DNA of 64,000 nt from Collinsella tanakaei (GTDB lineage Bacteria; Actinomycetota; Coriobacteriia; Coriobacteriales; Coriobacteriaceae), in contig NZ_JACJKB010000009.1 of the NCBI RefSeq assembly GCF_016900375.1, forward strand, positions 31,711 to 95,710, written 5' to 3'. Positions 29,656-39,143 of this stretch are shown piece by piece. How positions within the stretch are numbered: the first letter of the stretch is position 1; each line of letters begins with the position of its first letter. Below the pieces are notes generated by a model. That model saw only the letters and a program-made list of their open reading frames with translations. It was not told the origin of the DNA and searched no databases. The position numbers and the translations under genes were made by a program.

Positions 29656-29698
29656 CAAAAGCAGGCAGGGCCTGCCGAAAAGCTCGACAGGCCCTGCC
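29656..29698 (-). terminator. Intrinsic terminator of rplM-rpsI
   Basis: The arms GGCAGGGCCTG and CAGGCCCTGCC flank a 13-base loop, and the minus strand then runs into TTTT, 21 bases after the rpsI stop. Confidence 0.8.
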
Positions 29699-29719
29699 AA
29701 TACGTGCAAGTAGGTGCGC

Positions 29720-30115
<396 letters not shown>

Positions 30116-30117
30116 CT

Positions 30118-30561
30118 TTAAGCCTCCAGCTCGATCTTAGTGGGGTTCTGAGCAGTGTGCGGATGCTCGGGGCCAGCGTAGACCTTGAGCTTCTTCAGCT
30201 GCTGACGACCAAGCGTGGTCTTGGGGAGCATGCCGCGGACGGCGCGCTCGATGACCTTCTCGGGGTGCTTCTCCATGGCCTGACGGAACGTCTCGGCCTT
30301 GAGACCGCCGTTGTAACCGCTGTGACGGTAGTAGACCTTCTGGTTGGCCTTGTTGCCGGTAAGCTGGACCTTATCGGCGTTGATGACCACCACGAAGTCA
30401 CCGCAGTCAGAGTTGGGGGTGAACTGGGGCTTGTTCTTGCCGCGCAGGATCATGGCGATCTGAGTGGCAAGACGGCCCAGGACAGCGCCCTCGGCATCGA
30501 CGAGGACCCAATTGCGGGCAACCTCACCCTGCTTGGCGTAGTGAGTCGACTTCTGAATCAC
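30118..30561 (-). CDS. rplM: 50S ribosomal protein uL13
   Basis: A 147-residue ribosomal protein. [17 protein letters not shown] opens the fold, and [18 protein letters not shown] and [14 protein letters not shown] are family motifs. It starts with GTG 30561 after GGAGGAGTCAA; upstream in-frame codons have no ribosomal-protein likeness. It leads the two-gene operon with rpsI, driven by a strong promoter about 60-90 bases upstream. Confidence 0.98.
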   Translation of the reverse strand: MIQKSTHYAKQGEVARNWVLVDAEGAVLGRLATQIAMILRGKNKPQFTPNSDCGDFVVVINADKVQLTGNKANQKVYYRHSGYNGGLKAETFRQAMEKHPEKVIERAVRGMLPKTTLGRQQLKKLKVYAGPEHPHTAQNPTKIELEA

Positions 30562-30628
30562 TTGACTCCTCCATGTACAGTACGTGTGTCTTAACAGAGA
30601 TTCACGGGGCTCTGCAAATGACTGAAGA

Positions 30629-30656
30629 ATTATAGCGCGCCCATACAGGAGGTCAA
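30629..30656 (-). promoter_or_regulatory. Promoter of rplM-rpsI
   Basis: On the minus strand TTGACC (30656-30651) and TATAAT (30634-30629) are separated by 16 bases, close to the housekeeping sigma consensus. Transcription would begin near 30622, giving a leader of about 60 bases. Confidence 0.75.
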
Positions 30657-30706
30657 CCTGAAGAAATCCCGCACCCAGAGTTTCTGCACATGTCGTGCAA
30701 GTTCGG

Positions 30707-30864
30707 GGACATCCCGCCGCCGCGGGCAGGCTGGCCTCTCTGGGGACGTAGCCGGGAGGCGCCACGCCGGGGATTCCGGATGGTAGCTTTGCCGCAGTCG
30801 CCGGCGTGGCGCCTCCCGGCTACGTCCCCAGAGAGGCCAGCCTGCCCGCGGCGGCGGGATGTCC
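30707..30864. repeat. Perfect inverted repeat with 64-base arms
   Basis: The arms 30707-30770 and 30801-30864 are exact reverse complements (opening GGACATCCCGCCGCCGCGGG) with a 30-base spacer. The same sequence, slightly diverged, recurs at 63924-63974, so this is a dispersed element in head-to-head form. Confidence 0.9.
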
Positions 30865-30893
30865 GAAAACACCTCCGTCCTGAAAGTGGACAC
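30861..30893. repeat. REP-like unit, GGACGGAG family
   Basis: The sequence around CCTCCGTCCTGAAAGTGGAC matches units at 39616-39701, 47023-47129 and 63888-63923. It abuts the right arm of the 64-base repeat, the same composite order as at the right edge of the window. Confidence 0.7.
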
Positions 30894-30901
30894 GCGGCTG
30901 G

Positions 30902-31771
30902 TCAGGCGAGGAAGGACTTGATGTCCGCGAGACGGCGGGTGCACTCCTGGCGACCCTGGATGTAGAGGTCGAGCAGCTTGGCGGTATCGTGCTCGATGTG
31001 CCCCACCTCGACCGGGCGGCGCGGGGCGAGCACGAGGGCACGACCCTGCTCCTCGTAAGCCCAGATATGCTCGCGCTGCTCGTTGTAGCGCTCGTGGCGG
31101 TTCTCGATGGCCTCGAGCAGATAGGGGTACTCGCCATAGCGCGCCCGCGCGGCGGCCATCAGCTCGTAGGGCCCCTTCACGTAGGCGCGATGGCGCGTGA
31201 GCACCACGACCGCGCGATCGTAGCCGGCGTCTTCGAGCACGTGCTCGATGGGAACGGAATCCGCCACGCCGCCGTCCAGGTACAGGTGCCCGTCAATCTC
31301 CACCGGAGGGGCCATGAGCGGCAGCGACGTCGAGGCGCGCACGGCGTCGATATCGAGCACGGCGTTCTTGATCTCGAGATACGCCGCCGTTCCGAACACG
31401 ATATTGGTCGCCGTAGCCACGAGCGGCATGGGGTTTGCCAGGTACGCATCGTTATCGAAGGGGTCGAGACGGTCCTGCACGTCGTTCAACATGAAGTCGT
31501 AGCCGATGAAGCTGCCGCTGCGCGCGAACGAGCGCGTGCCCATGTAGCGCTCGTCGTTGCAAAACGCCAGGTTCACGCGGTTGGGGCGGCCGATCTGCCG
31601 CGATTTGTAGGAAAGGCCGTTCAACACGCCGGCGCTCACGCCATAGCAGGCGTCCGGCCAGATACCGTGCTCCATGAGGACATCGAGCACGCCCGCCGTG
31701 AACTGCCCGCGAAAGCTGCCGCCCTCGAGGATGATCGCCGTCTTGCCCGCATTCGCCGCACGCTCGTCCAT
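30902..31771 (-). CDS. Patatin-like phospholipase
   Basis: A 289-residue acyl hydrolase of the patatin family. The oxyanion-hole loop is LEGGSFRGQF, the nucleophile Ser46 lies in GVSAG, and the catalytic Asp166 in LDGGVADSVP. There is no signal peptide, so it probably acts on membrane lipids from the cytoplasm. The start ATG follows GAAGGGCG. It stands alone between the palindromic repeat and a divergent transporter gene. The lipid substrate is unknown. Confidence 0.9.
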   Translation of the reverse strand: MDERAANAGKTAIILEGGSFRGQFTAGVLDVLMEHGIWPDACYGVSAGVLNGLSYKSRQIGRPNRVNLAFCNDERYMGTRSFARSGSFIGYDFMLNDVQDRLDPFDNDAYLANPMPLVATATNIVFGTAAYLEIKNAVLDIDAVRASTSLPLMAPPVEIDGHLYLDGGVADSVPIEHVLEDAGYDRAVVVLTRHRAYVKGPYELMAAARARYGEYPYLLEAIENRHERYNEQREHIWAYEEQGRALVLAPRRPVEVGHIEHDTAKLLDLYIQGRQECTRRLADIKSFLA

Positions 31772-31859
31772 ACTGCGCCCTTCGTTTTCGTTGCGTGGTT
31801 TTTCCTCTTCTACCACAAACGGCGGCACCGCAAACCTCCCCCGCGTCCAGATGGATGCG

Positions 31860-31894
31860 AAACGGCGGAATGGACAGCCTCCTATCCGCCGTTT
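31860..31894. promoter_or_regulatory. Inverted repeat between the patatin and transporter genes
   Basis: AAACGGCGGA and TCCGCCGTTT form a perfect ten-base inverted repeat with a 15-base spacer in the divergent intergenic region. It could be an operator, perhaps for the transporter gene; no regulator gene is adjacent. Confidence 0.35.
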
Positions 31895-32023
31895 GCCGTA
31901 TGCTTAAGAGACAGACGACCTCCCATTGAACAATGGATCATCTCGGCGCGCAGATTCGCGCGCGGCGATCGGATGCTCTCGCGAGCGACAATCCCGACCG
32001 CATGGAAGGGCAGGTGAAGCTCG

Positions 32024-33481
32024 ATGAACACGACACGGCGCGCAAGCCGTCAGGGCGGCAGCCAGCAAGCCCCCGGCACCATCAGCGTCCTCGGGCTCGG
32101 CTACCTTGCGGCGATCTGCTGCGGCGTGCTCATGCCGGTCATCGACTCCACGCTAGTCGCGGTCGGTATGGACACCCTCGTCGAGGCGTTCGGCTCCGAC
32201 ACCATCACCATGCAATGGGTGAGCACCTCGTATCTGCTCGCGCTGACAGCGGCGGTCCCCATCACCAACTGGGCCCTCGGCCGCCTGGACGGCAAGCACC
32301 TGTGGATGCTCTGTCTCGCGCTGTTCGTGCTCACCTCTGCCTGCTGCGCAGCGAGCCCCACCGCGGGCCTGCTCATCGCGTCCCGAACGCTCCAGGGCCT
32401 TGCCGCGGGCGTCATCATGCCGCTCACGCAGACGCTTCCCGTCATGGAGGCGCGGCGGCGCGGCGTGACGAAGACCGCCGGCATCGTGGCGAGCATCAAC
32501 CTGCCGATCGCGCTCGGTCCGGTGCTGGGCCCGCCGGTCGGAGGCCTCATTCTCAACTTCGGCTCCTGGCACTGGCTGTTCCTGGTCAACATCCCGCTGG
32601 GCATCGTGGCCCTTTTCCTCGCCGGACGCTTTATCAACGCCGGAAACAGGCAGGCAGAAGGCGGCACCGAACGGCTCGACATCGCGGGCCTCGCGCTCAT
32701 CTCCGGCGGACTCGTCCTCGTGCTGCTGGGACTTGCCAACATCGCGAGCCAGCCGGCGAGCATGCTGCTCGATGTGGCAGCCCCCATAGCCATCGGAGCG
32801 GCGCTGCTCGCACTGTTCTGCAAGCGCACCCTGCGCCGGAGCGCCGATCCCCTCGTCGACATCCGCCTGTTCTCGCATATCAACCAGCGCGCCTCGGGCA
32901 GCGCCTCGTTCTTCTTCGGCATATGCCTCTACGCGGCGCAGTTCGTGCTGCCGCTCTGGTGGCAGCAGCTCCGCGGGGCAAGCGTGTTCGAGACGGGCAC
33001 CTACATGATGGCTCAGGGCGTCGGCGTCCTCGTGAGCAGGCTTTTCGTCACGCGCGTCATCGAGCGTCTCGGGCACCGCAGGACCTCGGTCGCTTCCTTC
33101 ATCCTGCTCGCTGCGACGACGGCGGTGTTCTGCCTGGCGACGACCGCACCGGTACCCGCGCTGCTCGTGCTCCTCTTCGTGCGCGGCATCGCCCAGGGCA
33201 CCGTCAACATTCCCATCAACTCCGCCATCTACGTGGGACTCGCGCCGGAGCAGATTCCCCACGCCACCATGCTCTCGCGCATCATGCAGCAGGTCGGCTC
33301 GTCGTTCGGCACGGCGCTCGTGGCCATGACGCTGCAGACGGTCTCGATAGCCACGGGCGGAACGGGCGGGAGCAGCACACTCGAGGGATTCACGGCGGCA
33401 ATCGGCGTGCTCGCAGCGGCAGCGCTCATCGGCGCTGTCGTGGCATGCGCGCTGCCGCGCAGCGAGGATGATGTGCGCTGA
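32024..33481 (+). CDS. DHA2-family MFS transporter
   Basis: A 485-residue membrane protein with about 14 hydrophobic helices, the number typical of DHA2 drug:H+ antiporters. Family motifs include LDGKHLWML between helices 2 and 3, RTLQGLAAGVIMPLTQT, and GPVLGPPVGGLILNFGSWHW (motif C and following). It probably exports drugs or other small compounds; the substrate cannot be predicted. The ribosome site is weak (GGTGAAGC). It is convergent with the rhamnose genes. Confidence 0.88.
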   Translation: MNTTRRASRQGGSQQAPGTISVLGLGYLAAICCGVLMPVIDSTLVAVGMDTLVEAFGSDTITMQWVSTSYLLALTAAVPITNWALGRLDGKHLWMLCLALFVLTSACCAASPTAGLLIASRTLQGLAAGVIMPLTQTLPVMEARRRGVTKTAGIVASINLPIALGPVLGPPVGGLILNFGSWHWLFLVNIPLGIVALFLAGRFINAGNRQAEGGTERLDIAGLALISGGLVLVLLGLANIASQPASMLLDVAAPIAIGAALLALFCKRTLRRSADPLVDIRLFSHINQRASGSASFFFGICLYAAQFVLPLWWQQLRGASVFETGTYMMAQGVGVLVSRLFVTRVIERLGHRRTSVASFILLAATTAVFCLATTAPVPALLVLLFVRGIAQGTVNIPINSAIYVGLAPEQIPHATMLSRIMQQVGSSFGTALVAMTLQTVSIATGGTGGSSTLEGFTAAIGVLAAAALIGAVVACALPRSEDDVR

Positions 33482-33517
33482 GCACTCATGCCACTTGACC
33501 TCAACCATCTCCATCCT

Positions 33518-33597
33518 TAAAAACAAGGCGGCCGGACTTCACGATCGAAGCCCGGCCGCACGATGTCATCGGCGGGGCCGCACGCAAACGGCCCCGC
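33518..33597 (-). terminator. Tandem hairpins after rhaD
   Basis: Two stems lie between the converging transporter and rhaD. The first met on the minus strand is GCGGGGCCG/CGGCCCCGC (33572-33597). The second has outer arms GCGGCCGG/CCGGCCGC (33528-33559) and runs into CTTGTTTTT, a good intrinsic terminator. Confidence 0.7.
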
Positions 33598-33613
33598 TTG
33601 GAAGGGAGAGGAA

Positions 33614-34447
33614 CTAGTCCAAAAACGCCTCGTTGAGCGTCACGCCGAAGTCGCGGGCGATGGCGCGCAGGGAGTCGTCGGTGATGGTCTGCAGAACCGG
33701 CTGGCCGGTCGAGAGCACCTTCACGTGGATCTCCGCGCTCTTCTCGATGGTGTGCGCGAGGCCGAAGGTCGTATCGAAGTCCGGACCCGAGGCGAACAGT
33801 CCGTGCTGAGCCCACACCGCGGCCTGGTAGGTCTCCATGAGCTCGCTCGTGGCGCGGGCGATGTCCACGCCGCCCGGCACCATCCACGGCACCACGCCCA
33901 CGCCCTCGGGGAAGACCACGGGGCACTCGGTCGCGCTCTGCCAGAGCGGACGGGTGAAGTCGCGCGCATTCAGCGGCGGCACGTAGGTGAGTGCGATCAC
34001 GTTGGTGGTGTGGCTGTGGTAGATGACGCGATTCGCCCCATCCGTCACGCGCTTGCGCACACTGTGGTTCATGAAGTGCGTAGGGAACTCGCTCGTGGGC
34101 ACGGCACCGCCCTCGAAGCCCCACACGCTGCGCCATGCGCTACCGGCGTCGTTGATCTCCACGATGCCGATGTTGTACGCAGGATCGAGCGGCACGTTGC
34201 GGAAGTACTTGCCCGAGCCGGTGGTGATGAAGTACTCCCCCGCCAGGTTCTCGCAGGTAACGCCCATCTCGTGTCAGTCGCTGGGCACCTCGGCGAACGC
34301 GGGGCGCGCCGCCTCGACATCCTCGTCGCGCATGCGGTAGGTCAGGTTGCCGCCGTTGCGCTCGTGCCAGCCCTGCAGCCAGCCGTCCTCGCACATGCGG
34401 ATGAAACCCTCGAGTGCAGGTGTCTTCAAGATATCGGTCATGGTCAT
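33614..34447 (-). pseudogene. rhaD: Rhamnulose-1-phosphate aldolase interrupted by an in-frame TGA
   Basis: The reading frame from ATG 34447 encodes a complete class II aldolase of 277 residues, close to E. coli RhaD (274), but codon 58 (34276-34274) is TGA. Before it, WLQGWHERNGGNLTYRM is the expected N-terminus. After it come EYFITTGSGKYFRNV, the zinc-site IYHSHTTN and LTYVPPLNARDFTRPLW. No reinitiation product could replace the first 60 residues, which hold active-site residues. RhaD has no conserved Cys there, so selenocysteine is unlikely; a TGG-to-TGA change is my inference. ATG 34441 has better spacing from AGAGG. It is downstream of the isomerase and rhaB. Confidence 0.85.
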
Positions 34448-34594
34448 AGTCCTCTCTACTCATGTTTCGGGGCATTCGCCCTGGCTTTACCTAAACCTGC
34501 AGCCCGCTGCAGGAAAGACGCGTGTCCCGTCTGGCCTCTTTCACCGATCCGGACGGGCGAGCCCGACCTGCTTCCAGCGGGTTTGCGGGACAGA

Positions 34595-36064
34595 TCAGCG
34601 GCACACCACCTCGACGGGCACGCCGAGGATCTTGGCGACCTTTAGGATGGTGTCCGTGTGGCTGCCGAGCGCCGCCGCCATGTGGTGCGTGGGGCCGGTC
34701 TCGTTCCAGCGGTTCATGAACTCGCGCGCACCGATCGAGAACTTCATGCGCATGTTCGTGTCGCCGAACGTGAAGATCGGACCGTCGACGTTTTCGCCCT
34801 CGGCCACGACGAACTTGAAGTTGCCGTTGCCGTCCTGCGTGATGCCCAGGTACGTCACGGTGCCCAGGCCCGAGTAGAACTGCGTGAGGTAGCCGCCGCC
34901 GGTCTTGCCGTGGAACACCGGCACCACCTTGAGCGTCGGCTTCCTCGCGGTGGAGATGTCCGCATCGCCCGAGCCGGAGTGACCGATGATGACGACGTCC
35001 TCGGGGAAGTCGATGGAGTACATCTCGGAGAGCTGGCCGGTGCCTGCGATGGTCTTCAGGATGCTCATGGCGATGGCGACCTTCATATCGCCCTCGACCG
35101 CGCACGCCGTGCCCTGCTTGATGAGCATCGAAAATGCCGGGATGAGCATGGAGTCGAGCACACCCGCCTTGCCCTGGGCATAGCCGTCGTAGTGGCTCGC
35201 CACGAGGCCGATCTGCTCATCTTTGACCCACTGCTCGAAGGCGAGCACGTAGCGGGCCATCTCCTGGATGGGCTCGTCGGAAACGCTGGCGCCGCCCTCC
35301 ACGTCGAAGGTGTCGAGGATCTCCGCCGCCTTGGCGTCGATGGCAGCCTGGTCGGTAATGCCCTCGTCGATGGCCCACATCTTCTCCCAGTCGAACTGCT
35401 TGGTGTAGAGGCCCAGGCGGTTGTAGAGATTCGTCTCGTCGATATAGAGGTCCATCATGCCCGGGTACGGACGGCCGATCTGGGCGATGTTCGTGCGGCG
35501 CAGGCGGCGGCGCACCTGGGCGGCACGGCACCATTCATCGAGCTGGCGGGCAACCTGCGGGTCGCCACCCTCCACGACGCCCGTGATCACGGCATGACGC
35601 TTGCCGGCGCGGTTGAGGTCGGCCACGACCTCTCCAGGGGCACCGCAGGCATACAGGTCGCCCAGCCAGGTGGGGATGTCGGTGTTCGCGTAGTCGGGCT
35701 GCGCCTTCTTCTGCACGTTGACCACCACGACGGGCACGTTCAGGTCGCGCACCGCGGGCAGCACGTTATAGGACGTGGCGTAGGTGAGCATCTGCAGGAT
35801 CACCAGATCCACGTCGGCTGCGCGGAACAGGTCGCCTGCATCCTGCGCCTGCTCCTTGGTGGTCACCATGCCGCCGTCCACGAGCTCGACCGTCGTGGGC
35901 AGCGTCGCCTTGAAGTCGGCGTACTGCTGCTCGAAGTTGGGTACGAGCTGGGGGAACTGGGGCAGATAGGCGCCGAGCGCGATGGCGAACACGCCGACCT
36001 TCGCCTTGGTCTCGACGAGCGGGGCGCACGTTGGCATGGGTGCGCTCTTGTGATTTGCAGACAT
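34595..36064 (-). CDS. L-fucose/L-arabinose-isomerase-family protein, probable rhamnose isomerase of this locus
   Basis: A 489-residue protein with the three-domain AraA/FucI isomerase layout: VGVFAIALGAYLPQFPQLVP at the N-terminus, ADVDLVILQMLTYATSYNVL, and a C-terminal domain with FSIGAREFMNRWNETGPTHH and AAALGSHTD. It is not RhaA. Position between rhaB and rhaD suggests that it converts L-rhamnose to L-rhamnulose, taking the usual place of RhaA; that is inference from context. The start ATG follows GAGGAAAACG. It is intact, unlike both neighbours. Related proteins act on arabinose or fucose, so the substrate is uncertain. Confidence 0.75.
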   Translation of the reverse strand: MSANHKSAPMPTCAPLVETKAKVGVFAIALGAYLPQFPQLVPNFEQQYADFKATLPTTVELVDGGMVTTKEQAQDAGDLFRAADVDLVILQMLTYATSYNVLPAVRDLNVPVVVVNVQKKAQPDYANTDIPTWLGDLYACGAPGEVVADLNRAGKRHAVITGVVEGGDPQVARQLDEWCRAAQVRRRLRRTNIAQIGRPYPGMMDLYIDETNLYNRLGLYTKQFDWEKMWAIDEGITDQAAIDAKAAEILDTFDVEGGASVSDEPIQEMARYVLAFEQWVKDEQIGLVASHYDGYAQGKAGVLDSMLIPAFSMLIKQGTACAVEGDMKVAIAMSILKTIAGTGQLSEMYSIDFPEDVVIIGHSGSGDADISTARKPTLKVVPVFHGKTGGGYLTQFYSGLGTVTYLGITQDGNGNFKFVVAEGENVDGPIFTFGDTNMRMKFSIGAREFMNRWNETGPTHHMAAALGSHTDTILKVAKILGVPVEVVCR

Positions 36065-36185
36065 CGTTTTCCTCGTTTCCTTCGTCGTTTCAATCCGTCG
36101 TGCGTGACGCGCGCCGGATAAATCGTTTTCTCCAACCAGGCAGACAGCAGAGTCGGAGGGATCCGCTGCGCATCCGGCTGTCCCC

Positions 36186-37606
36186 CTAGCGCTGCGGCTC
36201 GATCTCTTTGATCTCGAAGCTCTGGCGCACCAGCGCGCGGGCCGCGGGCAGGCCGGCAACCCCGCCCGTCGCGATAAGCTGGACCATGATGTTGCCGAGA
36301 GCCGTGCCCTCGACGGGACCTGCGTACACCGGAATGCCGCAGGCGTTTGCCGTTACCTGGTTGAGATATGCGTTCTGGCAGCCACCGCCGACGATGTTGA
36401 TGCGGCGATACGTCGTTCCGGTAAGCCGAGAAAGATCGGCGACGGCACCGGCATACGCTTTCGCCAGCGAGCAGAAGATGCATTGCATGAGCTCGCCGAT
36501 CGTCTCCGGCACGCGCTGGCCGGTGTCGTAGCATGCATCGCGGACCTCGTCGATCATGGACGCCGGGGCCAGGAAGCGCTGGTCGTTGACGTCCACGAGC
36601 GAAGGCTCGCCCTCAGCAGCAGCGGCCATGTCGGCAAGCTCGGCGAAACTCGGGGCATCGCCGTCACGGACGATCAGTTCGCGCCGCACGCACTGAGCCA
36701 TCCACAGACCCATGATGTTCTTGAGGTAGCGGTACGTTCCGTAGGCACCGCCCTCGTTGGTGAAGTTGAGCTCGCGGCTTTCCGATGTAAGCACGGGCTC
36801 CGTATTCTCAACGCCGATCAGGCTCCACGTGCCGCTCGACATGAAGACCGACTGCGCATCCGGTGCAGGCACGGCGAGCCAGGCAGATCCGGTGTCGTGC
36901 GTCGCCGGGGCGATCACGCGGCAATCGAAACCGACACGTTCGCGAATATCGGCTTTGAGCTGACCCAGGGACGCTCCAGGCTGCACGATCTTCGGGAACA
37001 GCGCGCGATCGATACCCAACCGATCGATAAGCTCCCCTCCCAATCGCGCGTCTCCGCACTCACGAGCGCCGTGGTCGAGGCATTGGTGTACTCGCACGCC
37101 TGGGTTCCCGTCAGCCGATAGGCGAGGTAATCGGACACCATCAGCAGCGCGCTCGCGGCGGCAAGCTGCTCGGGATGCTCGTGCTTGAGCGCCGCAAGCT
37201 GATATGCCGTGTTGAACGATTGATACTGGATACCGCAGCGGGCGTAGTGCTCATCGAACGGAAGGATGCCCGCGCGCTCCAGCTCGTCGCGCACGCCTTC
37301 GGTGCGGGCATCGCGATAGGCGACCGCATCGCCCAGGCGCTCCCCCGCCGCATTGAGCAGGACGAAGTCGACCGCCCAGGTATCGATGCCCATCGTATCG
37401 GGCACAAGACCGCGCTCCGCACAGGCCTTGAGACCCAAGACCACCTGCTCGAACAGATTGTCGATGTCCCAGCACAGGTGGCCGCCGCGCTCCACGAGCT
37501 TGTTCTCGAATCGATGGACCTCGGTCAACTGGAGGCGATCCTCCACGACCTCGCCTACGATATGGCGGCCACTCGATGCGCCGATATCGATTGCCAGATG
37601 TCGCAT
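36186..37606 (-). pseudogene. rhaB: Rhamnulokinase with a -1 frameshift
   Basis: FGGY-family kinase homology is continuous but changes frame. Residues from MRHLAIDIGASSGRHIVGEV to YTNASTTALVSAETRDWEG lie in one frame. GELIDRLGIDRALFPKIVQP through ATHDTGSAWLAVP and INIVGGGCQNAYLNQV to the C-terminus lie in another. The switch is at a run of four C on the plus strand (37034-37037); one missing base there would restore a single kinase of about 470 residues. As read, the gene cannot make a full enzyme. A start at ATG 37606 or a nearby upstream codon is possible. It is divergent from the AraC regulator. Confidence 0.88.
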
Positions 37607-37731
37607 CTTTTTGCTCACTCCCCTGCTCATCCGCTCGCCTGTTGTATTGATTTGCAGTATATTTAGGTCTATGACTTAGCTCTATACAGCAAGTTCTCTT
37701 TGTCTTTTCGATATATCGCACCGGAGGATTC
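37607..37731. promoter_or_regulatory. Divergent control region between rhaB and the AraC-type regulator
   Basis: 125 AT-rich bases between divergent genes. TCTATGACTTAG and CTCTATACAGC are imperfect direct repeats 11 bases apart, the sort of site AraC proteins bind. TATACT on the minus strand is a possible rhaB -10 box. Confidence 0.45.
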
Positions 37732-38598
37732 ATGCTGTCGTACAACTTGGACATCGACGAGCGCAGCACCTGGCTCAGAACGACTCCCGGCGAGCACGAG
37801 CTTGCGCAACCGTTCTTCTGCACCGAGCAGGGGGAATTCTTCGCTCGAAGCGGCTTTTTCACCGAGCGCTCCGATAAGGACAGCTACGAGCTGTTCTACA
37901 CCTTTGACGGCTGCGGAGTCCTCGAGCAGGGCGGCAAACGGACCGTGCTTCACCGGGGATCCGCCCTGCTCATCGACTGCCGGACGCCCCAGCGTTACCG
38001 CACGGCGCAATCGTCGAGCCGTTGGCATCATCTGTGGGCCCATGTTGACGGGCCAGGAGTGGACGAGTTCGCCAAGATGCTGGATGTCGGGGCCCTCAAA
38101 CCCACCTATCTCGCCGAACCCATCGTGCGCAAGCACATGGCGGCGATCGCCGCGAACCTAGAGCTGCCCGGCATGCTGCCTACCACGGTCATCGGCCTTT
38201 CCATTCACAGCCTTCTCGCCGAGATGGTGGGATCGGCGCAGACGACAGATGAGAGCGCGGCGGGAGATGAGGCTGTGCGCCGTGCCTGTGCGCTGATCGA
38301 GTCCGCCTACACCGAGGAGATCTCGCTCGACGACATCGCCGCGGGGGCCAATGTCAGCAAGTCCTACTTGCTCAAGCTGTTCCGCAAGCACATGGGGACC
38401 ACACCCTATGAATACCTGCTGCGCTACCGCATCACACGCGCCAAGGAGCTGCTCGCCGAGACGACGGACAAGGTCGGCTCCATCGCGCTGGCAGTGGGGT
38501 TCAACAGCGAGAGCAACTTCTCCTATCGCTTCTCCAAGATGACGGGGCAGAGCCCGCGCGCCTATCGAGAGAGCTGCCCGAAACCCGTTGTCCAGTAG
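37732..38598 (+). CDS. AraC-family regulator of the rhamnose locus
   Basis: A 288-residue activator with an N-terminal cupin-like sugar-binding domain (ELFYTFDGCGVLEQGGKR; RYRTAQSSSRWHHLWAHV). Its C-terminal AraC domain has two helix-turn-helices: EISLDDIAAGANVSKSYLLK and VGSIALAVGFNSESNFSYRF, ending in the conserved FSKMTGQSPRAYR. Divergence from rhaB points to control of the rhamnose genes, presumably with rhamnose as inducer. The start ATG follows GGAGGATTC. The reading frame is intact even though two of the three metabolic genes are not. Confidence 0.88.
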   Translation: MLSYNLDIDERSTWLRTTPGEHELAQPFFCTEQGEFFARSGFFTERSDKDSYELFYTFDGCGVLEQGGKRTVLHRGSALLIDCRTPQRYRTAQSSSRWHHLWAHVDGPGVDEFAKMLDVGALKPTYLAEPIVRKHMAAIAANLELPGMLPTTVIGLSIHSLLAEMVGSAQTTDESAAGDEAVRRACALIESAYTEEISLDDIAAGANVSKSYLLKLFRKHMGTTPYEYLLRYRITRAKELLAETTDKVGSIALAVGFNSESNFSYRFSKMTGQSPRAYRESCPKPVVQ

Positions 38599-38672
38599 GC
38601 TTTGCGCTCGCCCGTCCGCCCACGATGGCGCGGAGCGGGGGGGTCGAGTGCGCTTCTTGCAGGCCATCGCGT

Positions 38673-38700
38673 TTAAAACGGTGGCGCGCGTGGTAGAATA
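38673..38700 (+). promoter_or_regulatory. Candidate promoter of ssrA
   Basis: TTTAAA (38673-38678) and TAGAAT (38695-38700) are 16 bases apart. The mature RNA begins about 70 bases downstream, which implies a 5' leader to be processed. Confidence 0.45.
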
Positions 38701-38771
38701 CGTAATCCACGGTCGCGTGCGGCCGTGAGCACATTGACAGGTCGAGCGGCTGCGCCGCCCGGTCAACCCAA

Positions 38772-39143
38772 GGGGCCGACTGGTTTCGACACGATAGTTC
38801 TGAGAGAGGAAGCAGGCCGTGGTCTCCTCGCCCACGTTAAACAGGGGTACCGTCAAAATGAATTGACAAGAATTCTTCTTATGAGCCCCAGCTGGCTCTC
38901 GCTGCTTAGTTTTTAATTGCAGCGCGTCGCACTCGGGAGGTTCCCCGACCCGAGTCCGATGTCATTTAAGGGGAATGCTCCCGCGCACGTAACCGGTATG
39001 GCGCGGGCTAAGACCGAACCGGTTAGGGCGCCGCGAGCGTGTCGCTGCGCGCAACGCGTCCGAGACTAAAACAGCGACTGAGCCTGGAGATGCCGATCAG
39101 GGGGCTTTCGTGGACCGGAGTTCGATTCTCCGCGGCTCCACCA
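38772..39143 (+). ncRNA. ssrA: Transfer-messenger RNA
   Basis: The 5' end GGGGCCGACTGGTTTCGACA and the 3' end with T arm GAGTTCGATTCTCC, stem CGGCTCC and encoded CCA are diagnostic. The seven-pair acceptor stem joins 38772-38778 with 39133-39139. A tag frame ends with Tyr-Glu-Pro-Gln-Leu-Ala-Leu-Ala-Ala and TAG at 38907-38909; it probably opens at GAC 38865. tmRNA rescues stalled ribosomes with SmpB and marks products for proteolysis. Its 3' end is duplicated 204 bases downstream. Confidence 0.96.

Larger units (their letters stand above)
30562..30901. other. rplM leader and promoter, then a large palindromic repeat
   Basis: No gene is present. The first 95 bases are the rplM leader and promoter; the remainder is dominated by an inverted repeat with 64-base arms and a GGACGGAG-family unit beside the patatin gene's end. 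Confidence 0.7.

Noticed and set aside
34274..34276. Selenocysteine codon in rhaD
   Set aside because: The family has no conserved Cys at this position and no SECIS-like hairpin could be convincingly drawn after it; a nonsense change is simpler.
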